From positions 320,710 through 384,709 of the forward strand of contig SRUQ01000005.1 in the NCBI GenBank assembly GCA_004791255.1: a stretch of DNA of 64,000 bases, given 5' to 3'. Made by a program: the position numbers and the translations under genes. Below the pieces are notes generated by a model. The model worked only from the letters and a program-made list of their open reading frames with translations. It searched no databases and was not told the origin of the DNA. This stretch comes from a bacterium M00.F.Ca.ET.205.01.1.1. Its GTDB lineage: Bacteria > Pseudomonadota > Alphaproteobacteria > Rhizobiales > Rhizobiaceae. Shown here piece after piece: positions 54,591 through 64,000 of the stretch (its first letter is position 1; every line of letters starts with the position of its first letter).

Positions 54591-55199
54591 ATGTCAGAAG
54601 CCGCCAACATCGTGGCAGACCCCGCCAGACAGGAGAATGTGACACGCATTCTCGACTGTGCCGAACGCCTGTTCCGGCACTATGGCTACGGCAAGACCAA
54701 TGTCGCCGACATTGCCCGCGAGCTTGGCATGTCGCCGGCCAACATCTACCGCTTCTTCGCCTCCAAGGTGGAGATCCACCAGGCGGTCTGCGGCCGCATG
54801 CTCGGCGCCAGCTACAAGATGGCCTACGAGATTTCCCGGTTGCCGATCAGTGCCGAGGAGCGGCTGCGGCGCTACGTTCATGCGCAATACAAGATGACGA
54901 TGGAGGTCATGCTCGATGACCAGAAGGTCCATGAGATGGTCATCGTCGCGCTCGAACGCGACTGGGGCGTCATCGACAAGCATGTCGACAGCATCCACGA
55001 TCTGTTTGCGGAAATCATCCGCGAGGGCATCGAGGCCGGTGAATTCAGGGAGCAGGATCCGGTAATCGCGTCGCGCTGCTTCGGCGCCGCCACCGTCATT
55101 CTGTGCCACCCGCAAATGGTGGCGCAGTGTCTTGCCAAGACCAACAGGGCGATGCCTGACGACCTCATCGACTACGCCATCAAAGCCTTGAAAGAATAG
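54591..55199 (+). CDS. TetR/AcrR-family repressor of the RND efflux operon
   Basis: A 202-residue TetR protein: the helix-turn-helix (NVADIARELGMSPANIYRFFASK) lies near residues 36-58 and the C-terminal ligand domain is typical of efflux repressors. It starts the row tetR-MFP-RND, 56 bp before the adaptor gene. The palindrome at 54550 is its probable operator. The inducing compound is unknown. Confidence 0.9.
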   Translation: MSEAANIVADPARQENVTRILDCAERLFRHYGYGKTNVADIARELGMSPANIYRFFASKVEIHQAVCGRMLGASYKMAYEISRLPISAEERLRRYVHAQYKMTMEVMLDDQKVHEMVIVALERDWGVIDKHVDSIHDLFAEIIREGIEAGEFREQDPVIASRCFGAATVILCHPQMVAQCLAKTNRAMPDDLIDYAIKALKE

Positions 55200-55255
55200 C
55201 CGCTGCCCGCCGGGCGCCGGTGTCGACAATCGATCTCCAGTTTGGGAGTGCTAAG

Positions 55256-56404
55256 GTGTTTTTGTCCAATTCCATCATCCGCCGGCTGCCGGTTGCAGGC
55301 TTGATCGTCGCGGCACTTGGCCTTGCCGGCTGCAGCCAGGAGAAGGCGGAGGTCAAGGATATCATCCGCCCCGTCAAGGTCGTCGAGATCGGCCAGGCAG
55401 TGACCACCCGCCAGCTCGACTATTCCGGCTCGGTGCGTGCCCGCACCGAGATGAATCTTGGCTTCCGTGTCGCCGGCAAGGTCACCGAGCGGCTCGTCGA
55501 CGTCGGCCAGCACGTTACCTCCGGCGACGTTCTTGCCCGCGTCGACCCGTCCGACTACGAGCTTTCGGTGAAAAGTGCGGCGGCGAGCCTCGATGCCGCC
55601 GAGCGCCAGGTCGAGACGGTCGATCTGGCCAGGAAGCGTGCCGAGCAGCTCTACGCCAAGAATTTCGCGCCGAAATCGCAGCTCGAACAGGCGATATTGA
55701 CCTATAACCAGGCGGTCGCGACCCGCGATGCCGCCCGCTCGACCCTCGCCCAGGCGCAGAACCAGGTCCATTACACCGACCTCAAGGCCAACGAAGATGG
55801 CATCGTCACCGCGGTGACGGCAGATGTCGGCCAGGTGGTCGGTGCCGGCACGCCGGTCATGACCGTTGCCGTCGATGGCGAAAAGGAAGTGCTGATCGCC
55901 GTTCCGGAGATGGATATCGCGCAATTCCGGCAGGGCAAGGACGTCAAGGCCAGCTTCTGGTCGGACGATGCGCTGGCCCTTGTCGGAAAAGTGCGCGAGG
56001 TTGCCGGCAGCGCCGATCCGCAGTCTCGCACTTTCGCCGTCCGTGTCTCCCTGCCCAACGACCCGCGCGTGCTGCTCGGCATGACCGCCAATGTGCAGGC
56101 GACCGTCGCCAGCAAAGCCGAGCTGGTTTCGATCCCGCTCTCCGCTATCGCTGAAAAGGGAGGTCAGAAGATCGTCTGGACCGTTGATCGCGGCAGCGAC
56201 ACGGTGCATCCGCGGCCGATCAAGGTCGCCAACTTCACCGCCGATGGCGTCTCGGTTGCCGATGGCCTGAAGCAGGGCGACGTCGTGGTCGCCGCCGGCA
56301 CCCAGTTCATGACCGAGAACCTCAAGGTCAAGCCATCGGGTAACGGCATCCAGCAGTCCGCCTCGGCGGACGACGATGTCGCCGCCACCGGCAGCCTGCG
56401 CTGA
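55256..56404 (+). CDS. RND efflux periplasmic adaptor (MFP), lipoprotein
   Basis: A 382-residue membrane-fusion protein. GTG 55256 follows GGGAG; the signal peptide ends in the lipobox LGLAGC, so it is anchored to the inner membrane by lipid. The barrel-sandwich (VAGKVTERLVDVGQHVTSGDVLARVD), helical hairpin (about 100-170) and beta-barrel domains follow in the usual order. It joins the RND pump to an outer-membrane channel, which is not encoded here. Confidence 0.92.
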   Translation: MFLSNSIIRRLPVAGLIVAALGLAGCSQEKAEVKDIIRPVKVVEIGQAVTTRQLDYSGSVRARTEMNLGFRVAGKVTERLVDVGQHVTSGDVLARVDPSDYELSVKSAAASLDAAERQVETVDLARKRAEQLYAKNFAPKSQLEQAILTYNQAVATRDAARSTLAQAQNQVHYTDLKANEDGIVTAVTADVGQVVGAGTPVMTVAVDGEKEVLIAVPEMDIAQFRQGKDVKASFWSDDALALVGKVREVAGSADPQSRTFAVRVSLPNDPRVLLGMTANVQATVASKAELVSIPLSAIAEKGGQKIVWTVDRGSDTVHPRPIKVANFTADGVSVADGLKQGDVVVAAGTQFMTENLKVKPSGNGIQQSASADDDVAATGSLR

Positions 56405-56640
56405 ACCGCAGCGAACAATAGAGCCGCTCGTCGTCACCTAGGCGCGAGCGGGACATGGTTTCCGGGCGGCGAGCGCCCGATTGTCGAGGCGCCAGGTTGA
56501 TGTAACCCCCACATCGATCATCGCGTCCCACCGCGACGAGTGTCTCTTCGCCCGGAAAGCCTCGTCGCCCGGAAGCCACATCGGAAATCCCGTGAGCACG
56601 CAGGCGCGTGTTCGCCGACCAATCGGAATGGACTGGCGCC

Positions 56641-59600
56641 ATGACCACCGACAGCACTGAAAAGCGGCCCTTCAACCTTTCGCGCTGGGCGATCGGCCAT
56701 CCCTCGATTGCCCGCTTCCTGTTCGGCCTGATCATCATCGCCGGCGGGCTCGGCCTGATGCGCATGGGTCAGAAGGAAGACCCTGATTTCACCTTCCGCG
56801 TCATGGTCGTGCAGGCGATCTGGCCGGGCTCCTCGATCCAGGAGATGGAGGACCAGGTCGTCAACAAGATCGAGCGCAAGCTGCAGGAGACGCCGCATCT
56901 CGATTTCGTCCGTTCCTACACCCGCGCCGGCAGCGCCATCATCACTGTCCAGATCAAGGGCGACACCAATGGCGAAGAGGTGAAGGACGCCTTCTACCAG
57001 GTGCGCAAGAAGGTCGGCGATATCCAGGGTGACCTGCCGCAAGGCCTGCTCGGACCCTATTTCAACGATGAGTTCGGCGACACCTTCATCACGCTGCATT
57101 CGATCAGTGGCGATGGCTTCAGCTATCCGGAACTGAAGAAGTTCGCCATCCAGGCGCGCGACATGCTGCTGACGACGCCCGGCGTCGAGAAGGCCGTCAT
57201 TATCGGTGACCAGCCGGAGAAGATCTATATCGACGTCTCGTCCAAGGCGCTCTCCGAACGCGGCCTGACGCTGACCGACCTGCAGAACGCGATCAAGGGC
57301 CAGAACAATGTCGATCCGGCCGGCTCGGTCGACACCGGCCAGCGCTCGGTGCGCATCTCGGTCGAAGGCGACGTCACCAAGGCCACCGATATTAGGGAAT
57401 TGCGCCTGCGCGCCGGCGGCCAGGTGACGCGTCTCGGCGACATAGCCACCGTGAGTTCCGGCCTTGAGGATCCCTATCAGCGCAAGTACCGCTTCAACGG
57501 CCATGAAAGCGTCCAGGTCGGCGTCGTCATGGCCAAGGGCTTCAACGTCACCGATGTCGGCAAGGATGTCGAGGCGACCTACAAGCGCTTCGAGGAGGCG
57601 CTGCCCTATGGCGTTTCGGTCGACCAGATTTCCGACCAGCCGGAAGTCGTGCGCGATGCGGTGAAGGAGTTCATGGAGGCGCTTGGCGAAGCGCTGCTGA
57701 TCGTGCTTGCCGTCTCGCTGCTGTCGATCGGCTGGCGCTCCGGCCTGGTCATTGCCATCGCCATCCCGCTGGTGTTGGCCGCCACCTTCGCCATCATGTA
57801 TGAGCTCGGCATCGACCTCCAGCGCATTTCGCTGGGCGCGCTGATCATCGCGCTCGGGCTGCTCGTCGACGACGCAATGATCGTTGTCGAGATGATGGAG
57901 CGAAAGCTCGAGGAAGGACTGGTCAAGATCGAGGCGGCGAGCTTCGCCTATTCCTCGACCGCTTTCCCGATGCTGACCGGCACGCTGATCACCACCGCCG
58001 GCTTCATCCCGGTCGGCTTCGCCGCCTCGACGGCCGGTGAATATGTGCGCACGCTGTTCTATGTCGTCGGTATCGCTCTGGTCGTGTCCTGGTTCGTGGC
58101 CGTCTACTTCACGCCGTGGCTCGGCTACATGATCCTCAAGCAGCGCAAGCATGCCGGCAATCATCATGATGCGTTCGACACCGGCTTCTACCGGCGGCTT
58201 CGCTCGACGGTCGGCTGGGCGGTGCGCCACCGCATCATTGTGCTTGTCATGACGCTAGGCACCTTCGCCACCAGCCTGTGGGCGTTCCAGTTCATCCCGC
58301 AGAATTTCTTTCCGCAATCCTCGCGTCCTGAGATCCTCGTCGACCTCTGGCTGCCCGAGGGCACCTCGATCAAGGAGGTCGAGACGCAGGCCAAGGCGCT
58401 CGAAGCCAGGATGATGGATGACAAGGACAAGCGCTTCATCGCCACCTATATCGGCGAGGGCGCGCCGCGCTTCTTCCTGCCGCTCGACCAGCAATTGCGC
58501 AATCCGAACTATGCCCAGCTCCTGGTGATGGCCAATGACGAGCCGGCGCGCGAGCGGCTGATCGCCAAACTGCGCGCCGTCCTGGCGCAGGATTTTCCTT
58601 CGATCCGCTCCAAGGTCGACCGCCTGTTCCTCGGTCCGCCCACCGGCTGGCCGGTCCAGATGCGCGTCATGGGTCCCGATCGCCAGGAAGTGCGCCGCAT
58701 CGCCGATCAGGTGAAAGCGAAGTTCCGCGAAAACCCGCTGCTCGGCGCAGTGCATGATGATTGGCTGGAGCCGGTGCCGGCGATGAAGCTGGTCATCGAC
58801 CAGGATCGCGCCCGTGCGCTCGGCGTCACCTCGCAACGCATCCGCCAGATGCTGCAGGCGACCATGTCGGGTGCGCCGCTCGACGACTTCCGCGACGGCG
58901 AGGAGACGGTTTCGATCGTCGCCCGCGAACCGGGAGCCAGCCGCAACCTGCTGTCCTCGGTCGACTCGGTCTATATCCCGACCGATTTCGGCGGCTTCGT
59001 ACCGCTGTCGCAGATCGCCAAGGTGGTGCCGGTGCTCGAGCAAGGCATCGAATGGCGACGCGACCGCCTGCCGACCATCAGCGTGCGGGCGACGCTGCCC
59101 GACGGCGTGCAGTCCAACGACGTCGTCACCAAGATGTACAAGGACATCCAGGGCCTGCGCGACGGCCTGGCGCCCGGCTACAAGGTCGAGATCCAGGGTG
59201 GCGCCGAGGATTCGGCCGAAAGCCAGGCCTCGATCGCCGCCAAGGCCCCAATCATGCTGGCCGTCATCGTCGTGCTGCTGATGATCCAGCTGCAGAATTT
59301 CGGCAAGGCGATGCTGGTGCTGGCCACCGGCCCGCTCGGCATCATCGGGGCGGCGGCAGCGCTGCTGATCAGCGGCGCGCCGTTCGGCTTCGTCGCCATC
59401 CTCGGCGTCATCGCGCTGCTCGGCATCATCATGCGCAACTCGATCATCCTGGTCGACCAGATCGACCAGGACATCGCCAAGGGCATGGAACGCTCGGAGG
59501 CGATCATCGGCTCGGCCGTGCGCCGTTTCCGGCCGATCGTGCTGACCGCGATGACGGCTGTCCTGGCGCTGATCCCGATCTCGCGTGGCGTGTTCTGGGG

Positions 59601-59787
59601 CCCGCTCGCCTACGCCATGATGGGCGGCATCCTCGTCGCCACCGTGCTCACCATTTTGGTGCTGCCGGCGGGCTATGCGCTGTTCTTCGGCCGCGAGCCG
59701 AAGAAGGCCAAGGCCGACGAGCAGACACCCGAGCCGGAAAAGATCGAAGGCGTCGAACAGCCGCAATTGGCGCTGGCGGCCGAGTAA
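56641..59787 (+). CDS. RND efflux transporter (AcrB/HAE1-like)
   Basis: A 1048-residue inner-membrane pump with the twelve-helix RND layout and two large periplasmic loops. The proton-relay aspartates D410 and D411 are in GLLVDDAMIVVE of helix 4; in helix 10 the relay lysine of AcrB is replaced by Arg (GIIMRNSIILVDQID). ATG 56641 is preferred over an upstream ATG because the family begins near TTDSTEKRPFNLSRWAI. It lies 236 bp after the adaptor gene and ends at a strong terminator. Substrates are likely hydrophobic drugs or signals. Confidence 0.93.
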   Translation: MTTDSTEKRPFNLSRWAIGHPSIARFLFGLIIIAGGLGLMRMGQKEDPDFTFRVMVVQAIWPGSSIQEMEDQVVNKIERKLQETPHLDFVRSYTRAGSAIITVQIKGDTNGEEVKDAFYQVRKKVGDIQGDLPQGLLGPYFNDEFGDTFITLHSISGDGFSYPELKKFAIQARDMLLTTPGVEKAVIIGDQPEKIYIDVSSKALSERGLTLTDLQNAIKGQNNVDPAGSVDTGQRSVRISVEGDVTKATDIRELRLRAGGQVTRLGDIATVSSGLEDPYQRKYRFNGHESVQVGVVMAKGFNVTDVGKDVEATYKRFEEALPYGVSVDQISDQPEVVRDAVKEFMEALGEALLIVLAVSLLSIGWRSGLVIAIAIPLVLAATFAIMYELGIDLQRISLGALIIALGLLVDDAMIVVEMMERKLEEGLVKIEAASFAYSSTAFPMLTGTLITTAGFIPVGFAASTAGEYVRTLFYVVGIALVVSWFVAVYFTPWLGYMILKQRKHAGNHHDAFDTGFYRRLRSTVGWAVRHRIIVLVMTLGTFATSLWAFQFIPQNFFPQSSRPEILVDLWLPEGTSIKEVETQAKALEARMMDDKDKRFIATYIGEGAPRFFLPLDQQLRNPNYAQLLVMANDEPARERLIAKLRAVLAQDFPSIRSKVDRLFLGPPTGWPVQMRVMGPDRQEVRRIADQVKAKFRENPLLGAVHDDWLEPVPAMKLVIDQDRARALGVTSQRIRQMLQATMSGAPLDDFRDGEETVSIVAREPGASRNLLSSVDSVYIPTDFGGFVPLSQIAKVVPVLEQGIEWRRDRLPTISVRATLPDGVQSNDVVTKMYKDIQGLRDGLAPGYKVEIQGGAEDSAESQASIAAKAPIMLAVIVVLLMIQLQNFGKAMLVLATGPLGIIGAAAALLISGAPFGFVAILGVIALLGIIMRNSIILVDQIDQDIAKGMERSEAIIGSAVRRFRPIVLTAMTAVLALIPISRGVFWGPLAYAMMGGILVATVLTILVLPAGYALFFGREPKKAKADEQTPEPEKIEGVEQPQLALAAE

Positions 59788-59792
59788 AGAAG

Positions 59793-59825
59793 AACCGGCC
59801 GGTCGATGGACGACCGGCCGGTTTT
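59793..59825 (+). terminator. Rho-independent terminator of the RND operon
   Basis: AACCGGCCGGTCG and CGACCGGCCGGTT form a perfect 13-bp stem with loop ATGGA, followed by TTTT. It lies between the convergent RND and permease genes and could act for both. Confidence 0.92.
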
Positions 59826-59864
59826 CATCCTTTCGGTGGCCGGACCATCCGGCCGGTCAGCCTG

Positions 59865-61574
59865 TCAGATCACGAATATCCAGTTGGCCAGCAGCATCAC
59901 CACCACGCCGGCGACCAGCGTCAGGTAGGGCAGCATGCCGGCCTTTTTGACCGAGAGGTCGGCCCCCGCCATGCCGAGATCGGCCAGCATGTGGTCGGGG
60001 AACTTGCCGCCGTCCTGAATGTAGTGGCGGAAGCAGAACACCGGGATGATCAGCGCCGCGGTGATCAGGCCGGCCCATAGCGCCATCGGGTTCCACACCT
60101 TGGCGCCGGCGCCCATGAAGATGGCGTTGACATAGGCGAAGATCGCTCCGATCCCCAGCAGCCAGCTTGGTGCCCGCCACGGCCGTGCGATATGGCCGTT
60201 GTCGATGCGGTGAATCCAGCCGGCGTTGAGGTTGAGGAAGTTGAAGATGATGTAGCCGCAGTTCGACACGGCGAGAATGAAGAAGAAGCTCGTCGCGTCG
60301 GCCGAAGCGATGGCCAGCACTGCCAGATTGAAGACCAGGTCCGTCCACATCGCTCGCGTCGGGGCGCCGTGTTCGTTGACATGGCTGAGATAGCGCGGCA
60401 GCCAGCCGTCGACCGAACCCTGGTAGAGCGTGCGCGAAGAGCCGGCCATCGCCGTCATGATGCACAGCACCAGCGCCAGGATCATCAGCATCACCAGCAG
60501 GCTGTGGATCAGCCTGCCGCCGCCGACCATGCCGGCGAGCGCATCGGCCACACCCGAGCCATCGACGATCGGGGTTGCCAGCATGCCGTTGAGACCGAGC
60601 ACGCCCTGGAAGGTGAAGGGCACCAGGATGAACAGCAGCATGCATAGCAGGCCGGAATAAAAGATCGCCTTGAAGGTGTCGGTGCCGGGGTTCTTGAATT
60701 CCGACGTGTAGCAGACCGCGGTCTCGAAACCGTAGGTCGACCACGCCGCGATGAACATGCCGCCGAGCGCCAATGTCCAGCCGGCAATATTCCAGGAACC
60801 GGGGTCGGGTGCATAGGCGGCGGCGAGCGGCACCAGCGGCGAAAAGTTTGCCCAGTCGATCTGGCCGGTGAAGATCGGCACCACGCCGACGATCAGCATC
60901 GGGATGATGACCAGCAGGCCGATATACTTCTGCACGCTGGCCGTACCGAGAATGCCGCGATGCTGGATCGAGAAGATGATCAGCATCAGCACCGCGCCGA
61001 TGAAAAAGGTGGCGTTGAGGGTGAAGGACACCGGACCCAGCGTGTGGCTCCACAGCGTCCAGTTGCGGATCGCCGGCGTCGCGGCAGCCGTCACCGCGGT
61101 GATGGCGTCGGCGGGAACCGTTCCGGCATGCGCGGCGATGTAAGCCACGACCTCAGGCGAGGTATCGGTAAAGATTGGCAGCGGTGCCAGCGCGTTGAGG
61201 ATATAGGCGGCCGCGATCGAGCAGCCGAGCGACAGCACTGGTGACCAGGCGAACCAGTTGCACCACACCGACAGCGGCGCGATGAACTTGGAGTAGCGCA
61301 GCCAGGCGGTGGCGCCGTAGATCGAGGCGCCGCCGGATTTGTTCGGGAACAGCCCGGCGATCTCGGCATAGGTGAAGGATTGCAGGAAACCCATGATCAT
61401 GGACACCGTCCAGATCAGGAAGGCCAGCTTTCCCGTCGTACCGGCAATGCCGCCGATCGAGAACAGGACCAGCGCCGGAACGCCGCTTGCCACCCAGAAG
61501 GCGCCACGCCAGTCGATATGCCTGAGCAGCTTGCTCTCGGCAGGCTGCTCCAGGGCCGTGCTTATGGTGCTCAT
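59865..61574 (-). CDS. APC-family amino-acid/amine permease
   Basis: A 569-residue integral membrane protein with about twelve or more helices. The N-terminal SIGGIAGTTGKLAFLIW and FTYAEIAGLFPNKSGGASIYG are typical of the APC superfamily. ATG 61574 is the likely start (GGGGAACT upstream); the frame stays open further but lacks family-like sequence. It is encoded 251 bp after a DUF1989-GcvT demethylase-like gene on the same strand, so uptake of a methylated amine or amino acid is plausible. Confidence 0.88.
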   Translation of the reverse strand: MSTISTALEQPAESKLLRHIDWRGAFWVASGVPALVLFSIGGIAGTTGKLAFLIWTVSMIMGFLQSFTYAEIAGLFPNKSGGASIYGATAWLRYSKFIAPLSVWCNWFAWSPVLSLGCSIAAAYILNALAPLPIFTDTSPEVVAYIAAHAGTVPADAITAVTAAATPAIRNWTLWSHTLGPVSFTLNATFFIGAVLMLIIFSIQHRGILGTASVQKYIGLLVIIPMLIVGVVPIFTGQIDWANFSPLVPLAAAYAPDPGSWNIAGWTLALGGMFIAAWSTYGFETAVCYTSEFKNPGTDTFKAIFYSGLLCMLLFILVPFTFQGVLGLNGMLATPIVDGSGVADALAGMVGGGRLIHSLLVMLMILALVLCIMTAMAGSSRTLYQGSVDGWLPRYLSHVNEHGAPTRAMWTDLVFNLAVLAIASADATSFFFILAVSNCGYIIFNFLNLNAGWIHRIDNGHIARPWRAPSWLLGIGAIFAYVNAIFMGAGAKVWNPMALWAGLITAALIIPVFCFRHYIQDGGKFPDHMLADLGMAGADLSVKKAGMLPYLTLVAGVVVMLLANWIFVI

Positions 61575-61824
61575 GTCAGTGAGTTCCCCTTTTTGATGTT
61601 CCCCACCGGCGACGCCTCGGCTTTGCGAGACTTGTTCCCCGGCAATGATCGTCACGGCTGCCGTGTTTCCACTCAGTCGCATTTTTTTCTTGGGAGTGAA
61701 GATTGATCCGGCGCGCTTTCCCGTCAAGCGTTTTGTGAAGCCGTGCACATCACGCTTGCGCGCGCAGGTGAAAAAGCGCTCGCGACGTACCGGCGCGCGG
61801 CTCCGTTGCCCAAAAAAGCGGCAG

Positions 61825-64000
61825 TCAGGAACGTGGTCGGGTCTTCTGCGGATCGTAATGGGCGAAGGCGACGACCCGCGCCGGCAGCCGCTTGGCATGG
61901 CCGTCGAGCTTGCCGATCTCGACCTCGGTCCCAACGGCTGAATGCGTGACGTCGAGCCGCGCCAGGGCGATGTTCTTGTTCAGCACCGGCGAACGCATGC
62001 TGGAGGTGACCACGCCGATCTGGGCGCGACCGACATGCACGCAGTCGCCATGGCCGACCGCGACATTGCTCTCGATGTCGAGCCCGACCAGTTTCGCCTG
62101 CGGATGCTCCTTGCGCCGGATCAGCGCCTCGCGGCCGATGAAATCGTCGGTCTTGGTCTTCAGCGGCACGGTGAAGCCGATGCCTGCCTCGAACGGATCG
62201 GTCTGGTCGGAGAACTCGTAACCGGCGAAGATCAGTCCGGCCTCGATGCGCACCATGTCGAGCGCCTGCAGCCCCATCGGCTTCAGCCCGTGCGGCTGCC
62301 CGGCCTCCCAGATCGCGTCGAACACCTTTTCGGCATCGCGCGGATGGCACCAGATCTCGTAGCCGAGCTCGCCTGTATAGCCGGTGCGCGACACGACGAC
62401 CGGAATGCCGTTGCCGCCCCCGATGCGGGCGACCGCGAAGCGGAACCATTCGAGTTCCTCGATGGATGGCTGCAGCGGCGAGGTCCAGATGACCTCTTTC
62501 AAGATGTCGCGGCTTTTCGGCCCTTGCACGGCGACATTGTGCATCTGGTCGGTGGAGGAACGCACCAGCACGTTGAGGCCGAGCTTTTTCGCCGTCTCGC
62601 GCAGCCACTCGCCGGAAAGGTCGTCACCGCCGACCCAGCGGAAATTGTCCTTGCCGAGCCTCAGCAGCGTGCCGTCGTCGATCATGCCGCCATGCTCGTA
62701 GCACATGGCCGAGTAGACGACCTGGCCGATGCCGAGCTTCTTGACGTCGCGGGTCAGCGTGTATTGCAGCAGCGCTTCCGAATCCGGGCCGGTGACCTCG
62801 AACTTGCGCAGCGGCGACAGGTCCATGATCACGGCGTCCTGCCGGCAGGCCCAGTACTCGTCGATAGGGCTTTCCTTGGCGAAGGAATTGGCTAGCCAAT
62901 AGCCCTTGTACTCGACGAAGTTGCGGGTGTGCTTGGCAAAGCTCGAATGAAAAGCTGTCTCGCGGGTCATTTTCGGTTCCGAATCGGGCGTCATGCGTCT
63001 GGCGATCGCTCGCGAGAATTTGTGCTGGCCGGAATAGGTCCGCACGTGGATGTCGGTGAGGTCCCAGCCATTGGCCGGCGTCGTGTCATCGGGGCAGGCG
63101 GAGGAAACGCAGACGATGTCGGTCAGCGCGCGCAGCAGCACATAATCGCCGGCGCGGGACCATGGCTCGTCCGACACCATGACGCCATGTGCGTCGATCG
63201 CCGTGTTGAAGAAGAAGTTGATCGCCATCCAGCCCGCGCGGGGCGTGACGACCTTGTCTGAAAGCGCGCCGTTGAAATTTTCCGAGCAGTTGGTGTGGCC
63301 GGGATAGCCGATGTCGTCGTAATATTTCGCCGCGCAGGCGAGTGCGAAGGCGTCGTGCCGGCCGCATGTGTCCTGGATAACCTCGACCAGCGGTTCCATG
63401 TCCTGATCGTAATATTTCGAATGCAGGCCGGGCATCGGGTAGCTCGAGCCCATCAGCGTGCGTGTCGTCGTCACGTCGAGCGGGTGGTCGAGGCCCTTGT
63501 CGAGCTTGCGCGCCGAAAAACACTGGAAGTCGGTGCACTGGCGCCCGTCGACGTCGATGATCTGCAGAAAGTCGCCCGCCTTGACGAAATAGGATTGCGC
63601 CGTCGCCGAATGGACGCGCAGGTCGAGCACCGGATCGGCAAGCGGGTCGGCTAGCTGCCCTCGTGTCTTCAGCCGGATCTTGGCGCGGCGCACCAGCACG
63701 GTCAGCGGCGTCGCCGTGTCGTGGCCATCGACCAGCATCGGTCCGCCGGGGGCGGCGATGACGATCGCGCCATCACGTGCGATGGAGAAAGCCTGTTCGG
63801 TGCCGGCAGGCGTCGCTCCGCCGAACACGCGCACCGCCTTCGCCTGATCGAGCTGCACCTGCCGGCGCTCAAGCCCGCGCCGCAGCGATGCCAGGCTGTC
63901 ATCCCCCTCGATGAGCAGCGCCTTGATGCCGGCGGCATTGCTGTTTGATGTCTCGCCGAAGATGCCGGCGTCGGTGGCGCCTGATTTGTCCCAGGCCAGC
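61825..64000 (-). CDS. DUF1989-GcvT fusion protein (5' end missing)
   Basis: The frame is open to the window edge (first codon at 63999), so the start lies outside; 724 residues are visible. The N-terminal half holds a DUF1989 (urea-carboxylase-associated) domain: KAGDFLQIIDVDGRQCTDFQCF and later HTNCSENFN. From about MTRETAFHSSFAKH on, the C-terminal half is an aminomethyltransferase (GcvT) with VTGPDSEALLQYTLTRD and the barrel domain VGLDIESN. GcvT-like domains move methyl groups to tetrahydrofolate. With the APC permease this suggests demethylation of an imported amine; the substrate is not known. Confidence 0.85.
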   Translation of the reverse strand, partial: LAWDKSGATDAGIFGETSNSNAAGIKALLIEGDDSLASLRRGLERRQVQLDQAKAVRVFGGATPAGTEQAFSIARDGAIVIAAPGGPMLVDGHDTATPLTVLVRRAKIRLKTRGQLADPLADPVLDLRVHSATAQSYFVKAGDFLQIIDVDGRQCTDFQCFSARKLDKGLDHPLDVTTTRTLMGSSYPMPGLHSKYYDQDMEPLVEVIQDTCGRHDAFALACAAKYYDDIGYPGHTNCSENFNGALSDKVVTPRAGWMAINFFFNTAIDAHGVMVSDEPWSRAGDYVLLRALTDIVCVSSACPDDTTPANGWDLTDIHVRTYSGQHKFSRAIARRMTPDSEPKMTRETAFHSSFAKHTRNFVEYKGYWLANSFAKESPIDEYWACRQDAVIMDLSPLRKFEVTGPDSEALLQYTLTRDVKKLGIGQVVYSAMCYEHGGMIDDGTLLRLGKDNFRWVGGDDLSGEWLRETAKKLGLNVLVRSSTDQMHNVAVQGPKSRDILKEVIWTSPLQPSIEELEWFRFAVARIGGGNGIPVVVSRTGYTGELGYEIWCHPRDAEKVFDAIWEAGQPHGLKPMGLQALDMVRIEAGLIFAGYEFSDQTDPFEAGIGFTVPLKTKTDDFIGREALIRRKEHPQAKLVGLDIESNVAVGHGDCVHVGRAQIGVVTSSMRSPVLNKNIALARLDVTHSAVGTEVEIGKLDGHAKRLPARVVAFAHYDPQKTRPRS

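Noticed and set aside
58255..59766. 503-codon minus-strand frame opposite the RND pump
   Set aside because: Antisense shadow of a well-supported RND transporter gene.
52736..63858. DMSP demethylation pair (DmdB-like ligase and DmdA/GcvT-like protein)
   Set aside because: The two genes are 7.4 kb apart in unrelated operons, and the GcvT protein is a DUF1989 fusion unlike DmdA. No dmdC or dmdD homologue is present.

Overview
The window is high-GC alphaproteobacterial DNA, most like Mesorhizobium or a close Rhizobiales relative. The reasons are an FtsZ paralogue that stops after its GTPase core, a Brucella-type lumazine synthase (RibH2) behind an FMN riboswitch, a rhizobial erythritol locus, and a hairpin-rich intergenic repeat of the kind I associate with Mesorhizobium. 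No rRNA or tRNA gene, phage, insertion sequence or CRISPR array was seen, so the genus call is an inference.

Layout. 1-0.8 kb: end of an ftsZ paralogue. 1.0-8.4 kb: a tight five-gene cassette (SWIM zinc finger, DUF5691, MoxR-type AAA+ ATPase, DUF5682, VWA/MIDAS protein) of the E. coli YehLMPQ kind. 8.6-21.5 kb: a long erythritol/polyol operon with a SorC-type regulator (EryD), a five-gene ABC transporter, kinase EryA, a 2-hydroxyacid dehydrogenase, EryB, a class II aldolase-family protein and EryC. It ends in a terminator that lies inside the last eryC codons. 21.6-24.9 kb: class II fructose-bisphosphate aldolase (minus strand), then eryR-eryH-eryI. 25.0-28.7 kb: dhaK/dhaL, riboswitch-controlled ribH2 and an MFS exporter, with a divergent Lrp regulator to 29.3 kb. 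29.3-41.1 kb: an oxidative D-apiose pathway (ApsD, ApnL, ApnO, the kinase OiaK, a RuBisCO-like protein) with its ribose-type ABC transporter and a GntR/FadR regulator. 41.4-47.7 kb: mtnA/mtnK divergent from a sugar ABC transporter. 47.7-49.3 kb: a ParD/ParE toxin-antitoxin pair with a lower-GC TPR gene between its halves. 49.4-52.5 kb: a class II aldolase/short-chain dehydrogenase fusion and its SorC regulator. 52.7-59.8 kb: an acyl-CoA synthetase, then a TetR-MFP-RND efflux operon. 59.9-64 kb: an APC amine/amino-acid permease and a DUF1989-GcvT fusion that runs off the window.

How the genes fit together. EryA, EryB and EryC bring erythritol to tetrulose phosphates, and EryH and EryI isomerise these to D-erythrose 4-phosphate. 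The apiose genes 5-17 kb away convert D-apiose through apionolactone, apionate and 3-oxo-isoapionate to 3-oxo-isoapionate 4-phosphate. A decarboxylating RuBisCO-like protein would turn this into L-erythrulose 1-phosphate, which is the substrate of EryH. The two pathways can therefore share one two-isomerase exit. Three copies of a 19-bp site (TGGT-N11-ACCA, one with a degenerate right arm) sit upstream of the apiose transcription units and are a likely regulon operator. Separately, mtnK, mtnA, the adjacent transporter and the aldolase/dehydrogenase fusion could form a route that salvages 5-methylthioribose or 5-deoxyribose to DHAP.
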